DNA from: an uncultured Clostridia bacterium
GTDB lineage: Bacteria > Bacillota > Clostridia > Christensenellales > Borkfalkiaceae
NCBI GenBank assembly: GCA_944368155.1
Contig: CALVWW010000001.1
Span: forward strand, 124,001-188,000
Length of the DNA: 64,000 nt
Reading direction: 5' to 3'
The position numbers were made by a program, and so were the translations under genes. The first letter of the stretch is position 1. The number at the start of each line of letters is the position of its first letter. The notes beneath the pieces are model-generated. The model ran no database searches. It was not told the origin of the DNA and saw nothing but the letters and a program-made list of their open reading frames with translations. This document shows, in pieces, positions 60,398-64,000 of this stretch.

Positions 60398-61354
60398 TTA
60401 CCCCTCGCCAAGCTGCTTAGCCATCTCCATGATTTTACGAAAGCGGTGATTGAGGCAACTTTTTGAAATATTGAGTCTGTCTGCAAGCTCCTGCATTGAT
60501 GCATTTTTATCTGCCAACCTGCCCTCCGCCACTGAAAACAAATTTTCATCCAGACTCTGCAATCCTATGGTCGAGCGGATAACCTCTATTGCCTGCACCT
60601 GCTTTACCGAGGCCGAGACCGTGCGGTCGATATTGGAAACAGAACAATTGTTTACCCTGTTTTCGTTATTTGAATTATCCCGCTCGCGGGCAAGCTCTTT
60701 AAGCTTTTTAAGCGCTCTATCCGCACCCATCAGCGAAAGCACGGCCGAAATGGAATCGATGCTTTTCAAATAGACGACGGCGCTGTCTTTACGCATTACG
60801 AGCTTGGCAAGGATATCGTACGAACATAGCAAATCGCAGAAATCATTTGCAGTTATCCTATTACGGAACACCACTTCAAAATGATAGCCCGTACTCGACA
60901 TACTGTTCACGTCGGGCAGAGTACAACTTCCGCCGCCAAGGAATGCACCGGATATATATGCTGAGCCGCATGACTGCGGCGACACAACATTCTGACCTAT
61001 CGCGAAGTCAATAAACAGCCCGTCGTCGTCTTCTCCGAGAATTCCCGCTTCGCGCAAAACTTCTGTACTTCTTTCAGATAAACAGGTAAACACAAGCTTG
61101 TCTCTTCCGCTGGAAAGGTCGGAACTTGAGGTAAAGCCGCTTATTTCCGCGCCAAGATAGTTTTCAGCAATATCGGCAAAAAAATGAGCTGTAAGTTCGC
61201 TCTCGGAACTGAGTTCAAAACCATAATTCCCATCCGATTTGACGAGGCTTCCGCTAGTCCTTATAAAAGCCGAAAGAGCGGCAATAGCGCAAGGCCTGCC
61301 GCCTGGAAAGTTTTTAATTATCTCAGTTTTTATTTCCTCGGTAAAATTAACCAT
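60398..61354 (-). CDS. whiA: WhiA-family DNA-binding protein
   Basis: WhiA combines a LAGLIDADG homing-endonuclease-like domain (about 90-200; SAYISGAFLGGGSC) with a C-terminal helix-turn-helix (MQELADRLNISKSCLNHRFRKI). It controls sporulation genes in Streptomyces and influences cell division and chromosome segregation in Bacillus. Of 318 residues, normal length. ATG 61354 is chosen; TTG 61360 is an alternative. In most Firmicutes rapZ and yvcK precede whiA; here a PHP phosphatase and murB do. Confidence 0.93.
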   Translation of the reverse strand: MVNFTEEIKTEIIKNFPGGRPCAIAALSAFIRTSGSLVKSDGNYGFELSSESELTAHFFADIAENYLGAEISGFTSSSDLSSGRDKLVFTCLSERSTEVLREAGILGEDDDGLFIDFAIGQNVVSPQSCGSAYISGAFLGGGSCTLPDVNSMSSTGYHFEVVFRNRITANDFCDLLCSYDILAKLVMRKDSAVVYLKSIDSISAVLSLMGADRALKKLKELARERDNSNNENRVNNCSVSNIDRTVSASVKQVQAIEVIRSTIGLQSLDENLFSVAEGRLADKNASMQELADRLNISKSCLNHRFRKIMEMAKQLGEG

Positions 61355-61397
61355 ACTCAACTAAAAAACAACCGCCTAAGACCCGACTCCGGTCAAA

Positions 61398-62174
61398 TCA
61401 TAAATGCACTTTTTTATATTCCGCAAACCTGAAATTCGGCTCGCGGCCATCAATATTGTCTATTCTGTCGAGCGGTACGCTTGCCTGCGCTAAAAGCTGC
61501 TCGGCAATCTTCGTGTCGCCGACTCTGTCTGCCGAATGCGCGTCGGAATCTATAATAAACCGCACTCCTGTATCGGCCATCGCATTGAGTTCTTCAGGCG
61601 TGATATGATACTTCTTCGTATTTATTTCAATATATGTGCCATAGTCGGCGCAACATTTGGCAACCTCTACAAGGTCGCACGAACACCTGAAATTTATGTG
61701 GGTGATTGCGTCTATGGGATTCTTCTTTACGGCGTTGACATAGGCGCTAGTTGTCGCCCGAAAAAGCTTGTCCGAAGGTTTTCTTCCAAACTTGTGAGCA
61801 GAATAATTTTTAACTGAAAGGTAATAGAAATCTTTTAAACTCTTATACATAAGAACTTCATGGATGCCGCAGAGATATAAATCGAAGAAAGGTAAGTCGC
61901 TCTCTTTCATATCGGTATCGCCGTCAACGGAAATGAGGTTGCTCTCCATACCCATCAGAACTTTTACGCCGGTAATTTTTTCAGCCTCGGTACACTCAGT
62001 ACGCAAAGCCTCAAGCTTTCTTCTGCGCAAACCGAAAATTATATGATTGAACCCATGGTCTGTTATGCCGACAGCCTTAAGGCCAATTTTTTTGGCTGCT
62101 TCGGCATTTTCAAGAACAGTATTTTTGCCGTGTGAATACGGCGTGTGCGTGTGATAATCTCCTGTTAAAATCAT
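61398..62174 (-). CDS. PHP-domain phosphoesterase (histidinol-phosphatase/YcdX-like)
   Basis: Metal-dependent phosphoesterase of 258 residues with the PHP motifs: DYHTHTPYSHGK at residue 6, GITDHGFNHI near 36, the ligand Glu in GMESNLIS, and the C-terminal FIIDSDAHSADRVGD. Such proteins are annotated as histidinol phosphatases, but no histidine genes are near, so another phosphate ester is as likely. Its start overlaps the murB stop by 4 nt; Clostridia often keep the murB-PHP-whiA-dnaE-pfkA order. Confidence 0.9.
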   Translation of the reverse strand: MILTGDYHTHTPYSHGKNTVLENAEAAKKIGLKAVGITDHGFNHIIFGLRRRKLEALRTECTEAEKITGVKVLMGMESNLISVDGDTDMKESDLPFFDLYLCGIHEVLMYKSLKDFYYLSVKNYSAHKFGRKPSDKLFRATTSAYVNAVKKNPIDAITHINFRCSCDLVEVAKCCADYGTYIEINTKKYHITPEELNAMADTGVRFIIDSDAHSADRVGDTKIAEQLLAQASVPLDRIDNIDGREPNFRFAEYKKVHL

Positions 62175-63076
62175 TTAAATTCTCCGATAAAGCAAACCTC
62201 TTCTTTAAGCGTTATTCCAAATTTTTTATACACTTCATTTTTAACAAATTGTATCAGCGAGTAAACATCAGAAGAACTTCTTCCGCAGTTCAATATAAAA
62301 TTTGCGTGCGACGGACTTACATAAGCCCCTCCGATACGCACGCCTTTCAAACCTGCGTTCTCGATAATCTTCCCCGCGCTAACGCCGCAGTAATTTTCGA
62401 ACACGCAGCCGCAGCTTCTGCCTGCAGGCAAGCTCCGCCTATCCGCAAGCCGCTTTAAAATATTTGTTGCCACGATGCGAGGTTCGGACCGCCTAGTTCT
62501 AAGTTTTACACTTAGAATAAGACATTTTATGTCACGCATAGTACTATGCTTATATGTAAATTCACAATCTTCAGCAGATAATTCTTTAAGCTCAGGCGAG
62601 GCAACGCGAACACTTACAACATTATCTGCAATATATTTTCCGCCGGCTCCGCCATTCATAAAGACAAGACCTCCGACAGAAGCAGGAATACCAGCAAGAT
62701 ACTCCAGCCCCGTGAGTCCTTCGTTTTTACAAAATGACAGAAGTTCCGAAACTTTTACGCCGCTCGCCACATTGAGGACAACATCGTCACGACAATGCTC
62801 AGGCACGGTTATTCCCTTCATGTTTGCGGTGCTCAGCACATACCCCTCAAATCTTCCGTCCTGCGCGAGAACATTGGAACCGCAGCCGAGAATGCAAAAA
62901 TTTTCACCGCTGTTCAGCAAAAAGGAAAATATTGCCGTGCCCTCAGTCTCGCTTCTCGGAAACAACGCAACTTTTGCCGTGCCGCCGCAACCGTAAGTTG
63001 TATTTAAAGAAAAACTGAAGTCATATTTTTTAGGCACACCGGTAAAGCGGCCGTCCGCACACCTTATGTCAGACAA
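62171..63076 (-). CDS. murB: UDP-N-acetylmuramate dehydrogenase
   Basis: FAD/NADPH enzyme that reduces UDP-GlcNAc-enolpyruvate to UDP-MurNAc for peptidoglycan. The 301-residue protein shows SLNTTYGCGGTAKVALF, the FAD-binding LGCGSNVLAQDG, GLEYLAGIPASVGGLVFMNGG and a C-terminal glutamate region (type II). The catalytic serine position (GSVFKNP-like) reads CGCVFENY, so cysteine takes the serine place. Open frame starts near ATG 63076; the Shine-Dalgarno is weak. The recurrent motif, here a 12-bp palindrome CATAGTACTATG, lies inside the gene at 62537-62548. Confidence 0.93.
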   Translation of the reverse strand: MSDIRCADGRFTGVPKKYDFSFSLNTTYGCGGTAKVALFPRSETEGTAIFSFLLNSGENFCILGCGSNVLAQDGRFEGYVLSTANMKGITVPEHCRDDVVLNVASGVKVSELLSFCKNEGLTGLEYLAGIPASVGGLVFMNGGAGGKYIADNVVSVRVASPELKELSAEDCEFTYKHSTMRDIKCLILSVKLRTRRSEPRIVATNILKRLADRRSLPAGRSCGCVFENYCGVSAGKIIENAGLKGVRIGGAYVSPSHANFILNCGRSSSDVYSLIQFVKNEVYKKFGITLKEEVCFIGEFK

Positions 63077-63114
63077 ACTATCTACTCCTATATAATAACA
63101 TTTTTTTTGTGTTT

Positions 63115-64000
63115 TTACAATGGTTTGAGTAAACTTTTCAGCAGATTTATGTCTTCCGCTCTAATGGCCGTCATAATTTTTTCAATAGCCTCTCTTCCCG
63201 CCACCGCAGGCAGACCATACTCATACTGCACTTCGAGCACATGCAGCCGGTCGCTATATAGACTGTTACCCACGCTCAGCATTGAGAGTTTTGTAAGGGT
63301 TTGCCACTGAGAAAGCAGACAAGCGATAAATTCTTCCGCTACCGAAGCCTTATATGCATTTTGCGACAACACAGCAATATACTGGTAAAGGTCGTTAAAC
63401 TGCGTCACCGGTTCCACATAAAAATTTACATTGCGCGTTTTAAGACGCTGTATGTCACGCTGAGTGCCTAAAAGATAGTCATACTCCCCGTTAATCAGCT
63501 GTACATATGCGCTGGTCGGCGCAGACGCATCGGCGCCGTACACTCCCCTGAATAAAGCCGCCGCACACGAGAGGTTATCCCTTCCCGAATTTATAACAGT
63601 GTTTTCTGCCGTTGCCGCACCGAAGTCGGCGTTGTTTAACGATATCATACAGTATGCGCCCATACACCAGACTTCCGGGGAACCCTTTACAATACTTTCA
63701 ATTCCATAAAAACCGGCGCCGTAAGAGATTATGTCGGGCACAACTCCGTTTTCCAAATTCTGACGCGCGGCGACGGCTGTCAGCGATGTAACCTCTATGT
63801 AAAGTTGTCTGCCGGCTGAAAACTGTTCGGCCACAGCCCTTAGATAATCTGCACGCGAACCGGTTCCGCCTTCAAAGCTGTCAATCTGCCATAATGTAAG
63901 CATGCTGAGTTCTTCGTCTTTAGCGTCACCTTCATGTGAATCAATAACAAAAGCCGCTACCATTCCGCCAATTAAGGCGCATATGCACAGACAGGCGCAT
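63115..64000 (-). CDS. Solute-binding-protein-like exported protein, N-terminus outside window
   Basis: Minus-strand frame open to the window edge. The visible part begins in a hydrophobic stretch (CACLCICALIGGMVAAFVI), most likely a signal peptide or anchor, and continues with about 280 residues resembling a bacterial extracellular solute-binding protein: MLTLWQIDSFEGGTGSRADYL, TSLTAVAARQNLENGVVPDI and IISYGAGFYG. The substrate is unknown and no permease or ATPase is in view. An ATG at 63963 would remove the hydrophobic start and is not the likely initiator. Confidence 0.72.
   Translation of the reverse strand, partial: CACLCICALIGGMVAAFVIDSHEGDAKDEELSMLTLWQIDSFEGGTGSRADYLRAVAEQFSAGRQLYIEVTSLTAVAARQNLENGVVPDIISYGAGFYGIESIVKGSPEVWCMGAYCMISLNNADFGAATAENTVINSGRDNLSCAAALFRGVYGADASAPTSAYVQLINGEYDYLLGTQRDIQRLKTRNVNFYVEPVTQFNDLYQYIAVLSQNAYKASVAEEFIACLLSQWQTLTKLSMLSVGNSLYSDRLHVLEVQYEYGLPAVAGREAIEKIMTAIRAEDINLLKSLLKPL

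Overview
The window comes from a spore-forming Firmicute of the class Clostridia. The evidence is a complete eight-gene spoIIIA operon, whiA, a sodium-pump biotin decarboxylase operon, a fused IspH-ribosomal protein S1, a UPF0210/UPF0237 pair, LepB, PepF, and near-consensus sigma-A promoters (TTGACA-17-TATAAT). Base composition is balanced, Shine-Dalgarno sites are purine-rich, and TTG/GTG starts are used. I cannot name the genus; an uncultured gut lineage (for example Christensenellales-like) is only a guess. Most genes lie on the minus strand in long, tightly packed operons, so the text below often runs from high to low coordinates.

Layout. 1-2335: ispA (cut by the window edge), folD, nusB and an Asp23 protein, driven from a promoter at 2290-2318. 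2329-6630: spoIIIAA to spoIIIAH. 6774-8618: htpG. 8763-12699: chorismate mutase-CMP kinase fusion, plsC, and ispH-S1, closed by a strong terminator; a flavoprotein (12760-13989) lies upstream. 14042-18882: five-gene sodium-translocating decarboxylase operon with two different carboxyltransferases. 19045-21457: TVP38-type membrane protein, rnhA, proC. 21530-22923: accessory patch with tRNA-Trp, a duplicated tRNA 3' end plus trailer, and a probably 5'-truncated gene of unknown function. 22923-26261: YwaF-like membrane protein, then purB, a cyclophilin and dCMP deaminase. 26415-28343: groESL on the plus strand. 28470-30416: HAD phosphatase, GNAT acetyltransferase and a frameshifted M24 peptidase. 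30525-43781: a long minus-strand gene train from sbcD/sbcC through lepB, an ACT protein, UPF0210, pepF, dnaB, sua5 and a phosphatase to rpiB. 43962-45978: a DnaD-like protein with a helicase-loader-type zinc motif, then tRNA-Thr. 46087-52960: HtrA lipoprotein protease, a heterodimeric ABC exporter and a MATE exporter. 53095-54384: lone serine recombinase and a protein with tandem cysteine motifs. 54465-64000: pfkB-family kinase, pfkA, dnaE, whiA, PHP phosphatase, murB and the start of a solute-binding-like protein.

Most content is core metabolism, replication and sporulation. The part most worth following is 51.2-53.0 kb. There two neighbouring, unrelated drug-exporter units (ABC pair and MATE) each have a consensus promoter followed by a structured leader of roughly 120-180 nt that contains an intrinsic terminator. 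This is the layout of transcription attenuation. Other points of interest are the tRNA-Trp duplication with the remnant gene, the AroH-Cmk fusion, the DnaD-zinc fusion without an ATPase, a hydrolase lacking its nucleophile serine, the tandem C-x6-C-x2-C-x7-C protein, and a recurrent motif AGTACTATG-N3-GACATA found at seven or eight places, including the dnaE promoter and the dnaB start codon.
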